This document shows positions 16,293 through 23,600 of a DNA stretch of 64,000 nt, one piece after another. The DNA is from Actinomadura citrea. Its GTDB lineage: Bacteria > Actinomycetota > Actinomycetes > Streptosporangiales > Streptosporangiaceae. The notes beneath the pieces were generated by a model. It was not told the DNA's origin. It saw nothing but the letters and a program-made list of their open reading frames with translations, and ran no database searches. The position numbers were made by a program, and so were the translations under genes. Position 1 is the stretch's first letter. Every line of letters starts with the position of its first letter. Location of the stretch: NCBI RefSeq assembly GCF_013409045.1, contig NZ_JACCBT010000001.1:8162669-8226668 (forward strand). Reading direction: 5' to 3'.

Positions 16293-16383
16293 GCTGATCA
16301 CCGAGAGTCGACCGGAATCCGTCCGGCGAAGGCCCCGGCGGCCCCTCGGCGCTCCTCGGCGGCCCCGGCCCCGCGGGAGGGGC

Positions 16384-16479
16384 TCAGCGGCTGAGGAACA
16401 CGTAAACGACCCAGGTGAGCACCAGGGTCACGAGCAGTGACCCCAGGCAACCCAGCCGGGAAGAGGAAAAGAAGAACAT
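16384..16479 (-). CDS. 31-residue membrane peptide
   Basis: A short frame from ATG 16479 to TGA 16384: an N-terminal MFFFSSSRLGCLGS segment followed by one hydrophobic helix (about residues 14-29) and SR at the end. The Arg-Leu-Gly-Cys-Leu-Gly-Ser start resembles small conserved actinobacterial membrane peptides of about 30 residues that I recognise only as a pattern. TAGAGG lies 7 nt before the start. It reads away from the acidic-protein/CHAP pair. Function unknown. Confidence 0.6.
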   Translation of the reverse strand: MFFFSSSRLGCLGSLLVTLVLTWVVYVFLSR

Positions 16480-16839
16480 AGGCGGCCTCTACCCCGGAAA
16501 CGGCGAATATCCCCTGCTCAGAGCGCCACAGCCCCCCGAGGGAACGCCCACCCGCCGCCTTTCCCGCGGCCGCCTTCCCGCCTCCGCCCGTCGACATGGA
16601 ACGCTCCCAGCCGCCACCGGGAGGCCCCGGCGTCCGTCCCTCCGGGGGGAACGGCCAGGGAAGCATGCCCCGGCCGATCGGCCGTCTTCGCTGGTGAATG
16701 GTAGAAATCCAGCTAATGCGTGTTTTCGCGCAAAATCCGGAGAAAGTGGGGTTGTTCCCATTACGGTCGGCCCGGAGCCGCCCACGGAACGGAGGAGGCT
16801 CCCGACCGATCGGACAGTCCGACGCTGCGGAGAAGCAAC
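16480..16839. other. Divergent intergenic region
   Basis: 360 bp between the 31-residue peptide and the acidic-protein gene. It includes a relatively A/T-rich stretch (about 16690-16765) that probably holds the rightward promoter; I cannot assign -35 and -10 boxes with confidence. No convincing gene. Confidence 0.4.
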
Positions 16840-17058
16840 GTGACCCCCCATACCGAAACAGACACCGCGGAAGCGACTCACATGGACGAGGTGGACGTGA
16901 ACCCGGACGTCCACCGGGCCACCGAACCCGACGAGGAGCAGGTCCTCCGGGAGCTGTACGGCGAGCCCGACGCCGACGGGATCTTCCGCGGGGAGGGCCA
17001 GGCCCTCCAGGACGACGGCACCGAGCAGGCCGGGCCCGCGCAGGAGGGCCCGGCATGA
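16840..17058 (+). CDS. Small acidic protein coupled to the CHAP hydrolase gene
   Basis: A 72-residue, strongly acidic protein (many Asp/Glu, almost no Lys), starting at GTG 16840 after GGAGAAGCAAC. No membrane segment or signal peptide. Its stop overlaps the start of the CHAP gene (ATGA at 17055-17058), implying translational coupling and probably related roles. It could be an adaptor, chaperone or inhibitor of the hydrolase; the sequence does not decide. Family not recognised. Confidence 0.75.
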   Translation: MTPHTETDTAEATHMDEVDVNPDVHRATEPDEEQVLRELYGEPDADGIFRGEGQALQDDGTEQAGPAQEGPA

Positions 17059-17762
17059 GCGCCGCGGGGATGATCGCCGAGGCCCGCCGGTCGCTCGGGA
17101 TGTCGGGCCGCCCGAACACCATCACCCGGGAGTACGCCTCCAGGCACGGAAGCGAGTTCCTCAAGGCGTCCTGGTGCGACATGGCCATCACCTACTGGGC
17201 GCGGCACAGCGGCAACGCGGGCGCCGTCCTGCCCGGCGGGGACCGCGCCTACACCGTGTGGCACGCGCAGGACTTCCAGAAGGCCGGGCGCTGGCACAGC
17301 GGGACGACCGCGAGCGTCGACCAGGCGAAGCCCGGCGACATCGTGTTCTTCGACTGGGGCGCCACCAACAGCGTCGGCGCGATCGACCATGTCGGCGTCG
17401 TCGAGAAGGTCCTCGGCGGCGGGCGCCTCCAGACGATCGAGGGCAACACGAGCGACTCGGTGAGGCGCCGCGTCAGGGACTCCAGTGTCATCGCTGGCTA
17501 CGGACGGCCCGCCTACGGCGGGGGCAACTGGACGGAGGACATGGTGAAGAAGCTGCCGGAGCTGAACAAGGGAGACTCCGGGGAGCACGTGGAGACCCTG
17601 CAGGGTCTCCTGCTGGCGCGCAGCCACCCCGAGGTGAGCATGACCGGGAAGTTCGACGACACGACAGAGTCGGCCGTGAAGGCCATGCAGCGGTGGGGCG
17701 GCGTCGAAGACGACGGGATCGTCGGGCCGAAGACCTGGCCGGTTCTGCTCCGCGTGCACTAA
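17055..17762 (+). CDS. CHAP-domain peptidoglycan hydrolase with C-terminal peptidoglycan-binding domain
   Basis: A 235-residue two-domain protein. The CHAP amidase/endopeptidase domain spans about 20-155 with catalytic Cys41 (ASWCDMAITYW), His112 (IDHVGVVEKV) and a third polar residue in TIEGN (127-131). A PG_binding_1 domain follows at about 160-235 (LNKGDSGEHVETLQGLL, then DGIVGPKTW). There is no signal peptide, as in phage endolysins or effector-type hydrolases. It is coupled by a 4-bp overlap to the acidic protein. No holin or phage genes are adjacent. A hairpin follows 35 nt after the stop. Confidence 0.87.
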   Translation: MSAAGMIAEARRSLGMSGRPNTITREYASRHGSEFLKASWCDMAITYWARHSGNAGAVLPGGDRAYTVWHAQDFQKAGRWHSGTTASVDQAKPGDIVFFDWGATNSVGAIDHVGVVEKVLGGGRLQTIEGNTSDSVRRRVRDSSVIAGYGRPAYGGGNWTEDMVKKLPELNKGDSGEHVETLQGLLLARSHPEVSMTGKFDDTTESAVKAMQRWGGVEDDGIVGPKTWPVLLRVH

Positions 17763-17797
17763 CGGCCATCAGTCCCCCAGACGTCGGCAAATAAGCG

Positions 17798-17832
17798 ATG
17801 CCGGGGACTAGTACGGCATTCAACCCCGGCAT
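17798..17832 (+). terminator. Hairpin after the CHAP gene
   Basis: Perfect 9-bp arms ATGCCGGGG (17798-17806) and CCCCGGCAT (17824-17832) with a 17-nt loop, 35 nt past the CHAP stop and before the cox operon. No U-tract follows, as is common in actinomycetes. Confidence 0.45.
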
Positions 17833-17948
17833 AGGTTCGTAGGGTCGCCTTCCACGGAGGTGGCCCCGATGACGTGGCCGGATCAGCGCGCTCCTCCCAG
17901 GGGCGTCCCTCTCACCTTCCACCCCGAGACGTCCCTGGGAGAAACCGC

Positions 17949-18440
17949 ATGCCACGTATCCGTGTGGAGGTCGACGGAGCGACGTACGAAGACGACGTCG
18001 AGCCGCGCCTCCTACTCGTCCACTATCTGCGCGAACGGCTGGGAAAGGTCGGAACCCCGGTCGGGTGCGACACCAGCAACTGCGGAGCCTGCACCGTCCT
18101 GATGGACGGGATGAGCGTGAAGAGCTGCTCCGTGCTCGCCGTCCAGGCGGACGGCCAAGACGTGACGACCGTCGAGGGGCTCGGCGTCGACGGCGGCACG
18201 CACCCGATGCAGCGGGCCTTCCACGAGGAGCACGCGCTGCAGTGCGGTTACTGCACGCCCGGCATGATCATGGCGTCGCTCGACCTGCTGCGGGAGAACC
18301 CCGACCCGTCGGAGGACGAGGTCCGGGAGGGGCTGGAAGGGAACCTGTGCAGGTGCACCGGTTACCAGAACATCGTCAAGGCCGTGCGGCGGGCGGCGAG
18401 CGAGATGCGCGAGCCCGGCCGGCAGGAGGTGACGCCGTGA
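17949..18440 (+). CDS. coxS: CO dehydrogenase/xanthine dehydrogenase-type [2Fe-2S] small subunit (CoxS-like)
   Basis: A 163-residue iron-sulfur subunit carrying two [2Fe-2S] clusters: the N-terminal ferredoxin-type set CDTSNCGAC plus a later Cys, and the C-terminal set CGYCTPG and CRCTGY. It transfers electrons from the molybdenum site in CoxL to FAD in CoxM. ATG 17949 follows GGGAGAAACCGC; an upstream in-frame start 25 codons earlier is less likely. Its stop overlaps the coxL GTG by four bases. Confidence 0.92.
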   Translation: MPRIRVEVDGATYEDDVEPRLLLVHYLRERLGKVGTPVGCDTSNCGACTVLMDGMSVKSCSVLAVQADGQDVTTVEGLGVDGGTHPMQRAFHEEHALQCGYCTPGMIMASLDLLRENPDPSEDEVREGLEGNLCRCTGYQNIVKAVRRAASEMREPGRQEVTP

Positions 18441-20836
18441 CCGTGCAGGAGGTCGGCACCCCGCGCAAGCGGTCGGAGGACGCCCGGCTCATCACGGGCA
18501 GGACGCGGTGGACCGACAACATGACGCCGGCGGGGACGCTCTACGTGGCGTTCCTGCGCAGCCCGTTCGCGCACGCCCGGATCACCGGGGTCGACACGGC
18601 GCCGGCGAAGGAGCGTCCCGGGGTCGTCGCGGCGTTCAGCGGCCAGGACTTCGCCGCGGAACAGGGTTCGCTGCCCTGCGCGTGGGTCGTGACCGAGGAC
18701 ATGAAGCACCCGGCCCATCCGCCCATGGCGGTGGACGAGGTCCGCTACGTCGGCGAGCCCGTCGCCTGCGTCGTGGCCCGCGACAGGGCCGCGGCCGTCG
18801 ACGCCCTGGAGGAGATCGACGTCGACTACGAGCCGCTGTCCGCCGTGGTGGACATGGAGGCGGCGGTGGCCGACGGCGCCGATCTGGTCCACGAGGACCT
18901 CGGCACGAACAAGTCCTACACGTGGGTCTTCGAGAACGGGGATCTCGACGCCGCGATGCGGGACGCGCCGGTCGTGCTGGAGCGCCGCTACGTCCAGCAG
19001 AGGCTCATCCCGACGGCCATGGAGCCGCGGTCGGTGCTGTGCGTCCCCGAGGGGGACGAGTTCACGCTGTACTCGGCCACGCAGATCCCGCACATCCTGC
19101 GGTTGATGCTGGCCACGGTCACCGAGATCCCCGAGCACCGGATCCGGGTCGTCGCGCCGGACGTCGGCGGCGGCTTCGGCTCGAAGCTGCAGGTGTACGG
19201 GGAGGAGGTCCTCGCGCTGCTGCTCGCCCGCAGGCTCGGCCGTCCGGTGAAGTGGACGGAGACCCGCAGCGAGGGCAACATGACCGTCCACCACGGCCGC
19301 GACCAGATCCAGCGGCTCACGCTCGCCGCCGAGCGCGACGGCCGGATCCGCGGCCTGAAGGTCGAACTGCTGGCCGACATGGGCGCGTACCTCATGCTGG
19401 TCACCCCCGGCATACCGCTGCTGGGCGCGTTCATGTTCAACGGCATCTACAAGATGGACGCGCTGTCGTTCACCTGCACGGGGGTCTTCACCACCAAGAC
19501 GCCCACGGACGCCTACCGGGGCGCGGGCCGCCCAGAGGCCACCTACGCCATCGAGCGGATGATGGACGAGCTGGCCGCCGAACTGGGCGTCGACCCCATC
19601 GAGGTACGGCGCCGCAACTGGATCGGGCACGAGGAGTTCCCGTACGAGACGATCGCGGGCCTCACCTACGACTCCGGCAACTACGAGGCGGCCACCGACA
19701 AGGCGCTGGAGCTGTTCGAGTACGACAAGCTCCGCGCGGAGCAGCTGGACCGGCGGGAACGGCGCGATCCGGTGCAGCTGGGCATCGGAGTGTCCACCTT
19801 CACGGAGATGTGCGGTCTCGCCCCGTCCCGGGTCCTCGGGTCGCTGTCGTACGGGGCCGGGGGCTGGGAGCACGCGTCGGTGCGGGTACTGCCGTCCGGC
19901 AAGGTCGAGGTCGTCACCGGTTCGTCCCCGCACGGGCAGGGCCACGCGACGGCGTGGGCGCAGATCGCCGCCGACCGGCTCGGCGTGCCGTTCGAGGACG
20001 TGAAGGTCCTGCACGGCGACACCGCCATCTCGCCCAAGGGAATGGACACCTACGGGTCCCGCTCCCTGGCCGTGGGAGGCGTCGCTCTGTTCTCCGCCTG
20101 CGAGAAGGTGGTGGACAAGGCCCGCAAGGTGGCCGCGCATCTGCTGGAGGCGTCCGAGCAGGACCTGGAGTTCGACGGCGGACGGTTCAGCGTCCGCGGC
20201 GTCCAGGAGGAGGGCAGGACGATCCAGGAGGTCGCGCTGGCCGCGTTCGCCGCGCACGACCTGCCGGACGGAATCGAACCGTCCCTGGACTCCGACGCCA
20301 CGTTCGACCCGGAGAACTTCTCCTTCCCGCACGGCACGCACCTGTGCGCAGCCGAGGTCGACACCGAGACCGGGATGGTGAAGCTCCGCAAGTACGTGGC
20401 CGTGGACGACGTGGGCAAGGTCGTCAACCCGCTCATCGTGGAGGGCCAGGTCCACGGCGGGCTCGCGCAGGGCATCGCCCAGGCCCTCTACGAGGAGGCC
20501 GTGTACGACGCGGACGGCAACCTGACGACGACCACGATGGCCGACTACCTGGTCCCGTCGGCCGCGGACCTGCCGACGTTCACGACCGACCGGACCGAGA
20601 CGCCCGCGACGTCCAACCCGATGGGCGTGAAGGGCGTCGGCGAGGCCGGCACGATCGCCTCGACCCCGGCGGTCGTCAACTCGATCGTGGACGCGCTGCG
20701 CCCCTACGGGGTGCACGACGTGCCGATGCCGTGCACGCCCGAGCGCGTGTGGCGCGCGATGCGCGCGGAGGAGAAGCCGGCGGCCGCGGAACCGGGCGCG
20801 GGCGGCGGGCTCGGCTCGGCCGGAGGTGACCAGTGA
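18437..20836 (+). CDS. coxL: Molybdenum hydroxylase large subunit, form II CoxL-like
   Basis: A 799-residue molybdopterin-binding subunit of the xanthine dehydrogenase family. The active-site loop reads AYRGAGR (near residue 357), the signature of form II CoxL, not AYxCSFR of true form I CO dehydrogenase. GGGFGSKLQVY near 240-250 and VKGVGEAGTIASTPA near the C-terminus (cofactor-binding and the catalytic Glu in GEAG) are present. The gene order S-L-M is also that of form II clusters. The physiological substrate of form II enzymes is unsettled, so CO oxidation should not be assumed. GTG start overlaps coxS; stop overlaps coxM (GTGA). Confidence 0.9.
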   Translation: MTVQEVGTPRKRSEDARLITGRTRWTDNMTPAGTLYVAFLRSPFAHARITGVDTAPAKERPGVVAAFSGQDFAAEQGSLPCAWVVTEDMKHPAHPPMAVDEVRYVGEPVACVVARDRAAAVDALEEIDVDYEPLSAVVDMEAAVADGADLVHEDLGTNKSYTWVFENGDLDAAMRDAPVVLERRYVQQRLIPTAMEPRSVLCVPEGDEFTLYSATQIPHILRLMLATVTEIPEHRIRVVAPDVGGGFGSKLQVYGEEVLALLLARRLGRPVKWTETRSEGNMTVHHGRDQIQRLTLAAERDGRIRGLKVELLADMGAYLMLVTPGIPLLGAFMFNGIYKMDALSFTCTGVFTTKTPTDAYRGAGRPEATYAIERMMDELAAELGVDPIEVRRRNWIGHEEFPYETIAGLTYDSGNYEAATDKALELFEYDKLRAEQLDRRERRDPVQLGIGVSTFTEMCGLAPSRVLGSLSYGAGGWEHASVRVLPSGKVEVVTGSSPHGQGHATAWAQIAADRLGVPFEDVKVLHGDTAISPKGMDTYGSRSLAVGGVALFSACEKVVDKARKVAAHLLEASEQDLEFDGGRFSVRGVQEEGRTIQEVALAAFAAHDLPDGIEPSLDSDATFDPENFSFPHGTHLCAAEVDTETGMVKLRKYVAVDDVGKVVNPLIVEGQVHGGLAQGIAQALYEEAVYDADGNLTTTTMADYLVPSAADLPTFTTDRTETPATSNPMGVKGVGEAGTIASTPAVVNSIVDALRPYGVHDVPMPCTPERVWRAMRAEEKPAAAEPGAGGGLGSAGGDQ

Positions 20837-21687
20837 TCCCCGCGACGTTCGACTACGTCCGTCCCACCTCGGTGGACGACGCCGTCCAGGCGCTGTCCGA
20901 CGGGGGCGAGGACGCCAAGGTGCTGGCGGGAGGGCAGAGCCTGATGCCGCTGCTGCGGCTGCGGCTCGCCTATCCCGACTCGCTGATCGACCTGGGCCGG
21001 CTCGACGCGCTCCGGGAGATCCGCGACGAGGGCGACTCGCTGGTCATCGGCGCCATGGCGACGCACCACCAGGTGATCCGCGATCCGCTGGTGCGCGAGC
21101 ACGTCCCGCTGATCGTGCAGGCGACGGAGACCGTCGCCGACCCGGCGGTCCGGCACCGCGGCACCTTCGGCGGGTCGCTCGCCCACGCGGACCCGGCCGG
21201 CGACCTGCCCGCCGTCGCGCTCGCGCTGGACGCGGTGCTCCTCGTCCGGTCCTCGCGCGGCGAGAGGGAGATCCCCGCGTCGGAGTTCTTCGTCGACTGG
21301 ATGACGTCGGCGATGGAGCCGGACGAGCTCCTCGTGGGCGTGCGCGTGCCGAAGCTGGGTGCGGGCTGGGGCGTCCACTACGAGAAGTTCCACCGGACCG
21401 CGCAGGCCTGGGCGATCGTCGGGGTGGCGTGCGCCGTCCACCGCAACGGTGACGGCGTCGAGGAGGCGCGCGTCGCGCTGACCAACATGGGCGCGGCCCC
21501 GGTCAGGGCGAGCGCGGTGGAGACCGCCGTCAGAGGGGGTTCGGCGTCGGAGGAGGCGTTCCGGACCGCCGCCGCGCAGGCCGCGGCGGGCACGGAGCCG
21601 CCCACGGACCTGCACGGGTCGTCGGAGTACCGGGCCCATCTGGCGACGGTGCTGACGGCGCGCGCGCTGGCGGCCGCCGCGGGCTGA
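20833..21687 (+). CDS. coxM: FAD-binding medium subunit (CoxM-like)
   Basis: A 284-residue flavoprotein subunit. FAD contacts are AGGQSLMPLL at about 32-41 and TVADPAVRHRGTFGGSLAHADPAGD split across about 104-127, characteristic of the CO dehydrogenase FAD subunit. It accepts electrons from CoxS. GTG start overlapping the coxL stop by four bases shows tight coupling of S-L-M. The stop is followed by a strong hairpin. Confidence 0.92.
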   Translation: MIPATFDYVRPTSVDDAVQALSDGGEDAKVLAGGQSLMPLLRLRLAYPDSLIDLGRLDALREIRDEGDSLVIGAMATHHQVIRDPLVREHVPLIVQATETVADPAVRHRGTFGGSLAHADPAGDLPAVALALDAVLLVRSSRGEREIPASEFFVDWMTSAMEPDELLVGVRVPKLGAGWGVHYEKFHRTAQAWAIVGVACAVHRNGDGVEEARVALTNMGAAPVRASAVETAVRGGSASEEAFRTAAAQAAAGTEPPTDLHGSSEYRAHLATVLTARALAAAAG

Positions 21688-21703
21688 CCCGCCCGCGGGG
21701 CGG

Positions 21704-21748
21704 GAACATGCGGCCGGGCCCGTCGCCCCGGCGCCCGGCCGCATGTTC
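21704..21748. terminator. Strong hairpin between coxM and coxG
   Basis: Perfect 16-bp arms (21704-21719 and 21733-21748; left arm GAACATGCGGCCGGGC) around a 13-nt loop, 16 nt after the coxM stop. It may terminate, or attenuate, so that coxG is made at a different level from the S-L-M subunits. Confidence 0.7.
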
Positions 21749-21887
21749 GCCGGTGCCGCATGATCACAGCGGCGCGGGGTACCGGGGTGCCTGGGGCGTA
21801 CCGGGGTGCCCGGGGCCCCACTGGCGACGCGACGGGCGGCCACCGTAGGGTCGCGGGCAAGGTCTCCGGACGATAAGGACACTGATC

Positions 21888-22778
21888 ATGGAGCTCGACC
21901 ACGATTTCACCGTCCCCGTGCCGGTGGATCAGGCCTGGTCGGTGCTGCTCGACGTGGAGCGCGTCGCGGCCTGCATGCCGGGCGCGACGCTCGACTCGGT
22001 CGACGGCGAGGAGTACTCGGGCCGGATGAAGGTGAAGGTCGGCGCGATGACCATCACCTACCGCGGCACCGCGCGGATCGTCTCGGCGGACGCGTCGTCC
22101 CGCGTCGTCACGATGGAGGCGTCCGCCAAGGAGGCCCGCGGGTCCGGGACGGCGGCGGCGACCGTGCAGGCGAGGCTGCACGCGGAGGACGGCGTCACCC
22201 GCGTCAGCGTCCACACCAAGCTGAACGTCACGGGCCGCCCGGCGCAGTTCGGCCGCAACATCCTGTCCGAGGTCGGTTCCAAGATCATCGCGCGGTTCGC
22301 CAAGCAGCTGGCCGCCGAGCTCGAGGCCCCCGGCGGGACCGCCGCCGAGGCCCCGGCCGCCGCTGCCGCTCCTGTTGAGACGCCCGCCGAGAAGACCACC
22401 GAGAAGCCCGCCGAGGCCACCGCCGACACACCGGCGACCGCCGCCGTGGCGCCCACGGAGACGCCTGCCGCGACCCCGGAGAGTCCTGAGAAGGCCGCCG
22501 AACCGGAGTTGGAGGCGGAGACCGGGGTGGCCCCCGCGACACCGGAGGAGTCCGCCGACAAGCCCGGCCCCGTCAAGGCCGAGCCCGGGGAGCGCCCGTC
22601 GCTGCACGTGGCGGGCGGGCGTGAAGAAGGGGGGCGGGTGGAGGAGAAGGACGACGCGATCGATCTGCTGGAGTTCGTGGGCCCGTCGATCGCCAAGCGG
22701 GCCGTTCCCGCGGTCGGCGGCCTGGTCGCCGTCCTCCTGGCCGTCCGCTTCCTCGTGCGCCGCCGCAGGAAGCGCTGA
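21888..22778 (+). CDS. coxG: CoxG-like SRPBCC protein with C-terminal membrane anchor
   Basis: A 296-residue protein. Residues 1-150 form an SRPBCC domain of the CoxG type (DHDFTVPVPVDQAWSVLLD, then ACMPGA near 29-34). About 150-250 is an Ala/Pro/Glu/Thr-rich linker with TP/EKP repeats. A single membrane helix follows (about 272-290) and the protein ends in an RRRRKR tail. CoxG recruits CO dehydrogenase-type enzymes to the membrane in characterised systems; this architecture, ligand-binding head on a flexible tether, fits. ATG follows AAGGACACTGATC. Separated from coxM by 200 bp and a hairpin. Confidence 0.88.
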   Translation: MELDHDFTVPVPVDQAWSVLLDVERVAACMPGATLDSVDGEEYSGRMKVKVGAMTITYRGTARIVSADASSRVVTMEASAKEARGSGTAAATVQARLHAEDGVTRVSVHTKLNVTGRPAQFGRNILSEVGSKIIARFAKQLAAELEAPGGTAAEAPAAAAAPVETPAEKTTEKPAEATADTPATAAVAPTETPAATPESPEKAAEPELEAETGVAPATPEESADKPGPVKAEPGERPSLHVAGGREEGGRVEEKDDAIDLLEFVGPSIAKRAVPAVGGLVAVLLAVRFLVRRRRKR

Positions 22779-22880
22779 CGGGCGCTCACCTCCGGGACGA
22801 GGTCAAGCCGCCGTCAACGATCCGTGCGCGGGCGGCGGCGTCGATGGAACGCGCCGTCGCCGGTGCGGTCGGCTGGTCCG

Positions 22881-23582
22881 GTGGACACCACCGAGCTCCA
22901 GCGGATCGTGCGGATCGAGAACGACAACTGGTGGTACCGCGAGCGCCGCGAGATCCTGGCCGCGGAGCTGCTGCGGTTCAGCGTGCCCGGGACGGCCGTC
23001 GACATCGGCGCCGCGTCCGGGGCGTCCTGCCGCGTGCTGGCCGGTCACGGCTGGGGCGCCACCGCGATCGATCTGAGCCCGGACGCCGTTGCGCTGGTCC
23101 GTGCCTACGGCATCGAGGCCTACGAGGGCGACGCGCGTTACCTGCCGCTGCCGGCGTGCGAGTACGACCTGGCGCTGGCTCTCGACGTGCTTGAGCACGT
23201 GGAGGACGACGAGCGGGCGGCCGCGGAGGTCGCGCGGGTGCTGCGGCCGGGTGGGACGATGCTGGTGTCCGTGCCCTGCGACATGGCTCTGTGGTCGGCG
23301 CATGACGTGGCTCTCGGACGCGTCCGCCGCTACTCCCGCCGCACTCTGGTCGAACTCCTGGAGGGCGCGGGGCTGGTGCTGGAGCGCGTGTGGAGCAGGG
23401 GCGTCCTGCACCGTCCGCTCCTGCGTCTGCTCAGGAACCGGACGGTGCGGCGCGAGGATCTGGCTCCGCTGCATCCGCTCGTCAACGAGACGCTGCGCCT
23501 GTCCGCCTCGCTGGAGCGGCGCCTGCCGGTCGCCTCGTGGCCTGGTGTATGGCTGTTCGCGCGGGCGCGCCGCCCAGGCTGA
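22881..23582 (+). CDS. Class I SAM-dependent methyltransferase
   Basis: A 233-residue Methyltransf_11-type enzyme. Motif I is VDIGAASGASCRVL near 37-50; the acidic motif II region follows (AIDLSPDAV), then LALDVLEHVEDDERA and the post-motif VLRPGGTMLVSVP. Substrate unknown. The GTG at 22881 (VDTTELQ) is chosen because similarity to the family begins there; an ATG 19 codons upstream is possible. Convergent with the TagF-like gene, stops 18 bp apart. Confidence 0.87.
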   Translation: MDTTELQRIVRIENDNWWYRERREILAAELLRFSVPGTAVDIGAASGASCRVLAGHGWGATAIDLSPDAVALVRAYGIEAYEGDARYLPLPACEYDLALALDVLEHVEDDERAAAEVARVLRPGGTMLVSVPCDMALWSAHDVALGRVRRYSRRTLVELLEGAGLVLERVWSRGVLHRPLLRLLRNRTVRREDLAPLHPLVNETLRLSASLERRLPVASWPGVWLFARARRPG

Positions 23583-23600
23583 ACGGCGAGCTCCCCCGTC

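Noticed and set aside
17949..21687. True (form I) CO dehydrogenase
   Set aside because: The active-site loop is AYRGAGR, not AYxCSFR, and gene order is S-L-M as in form II.
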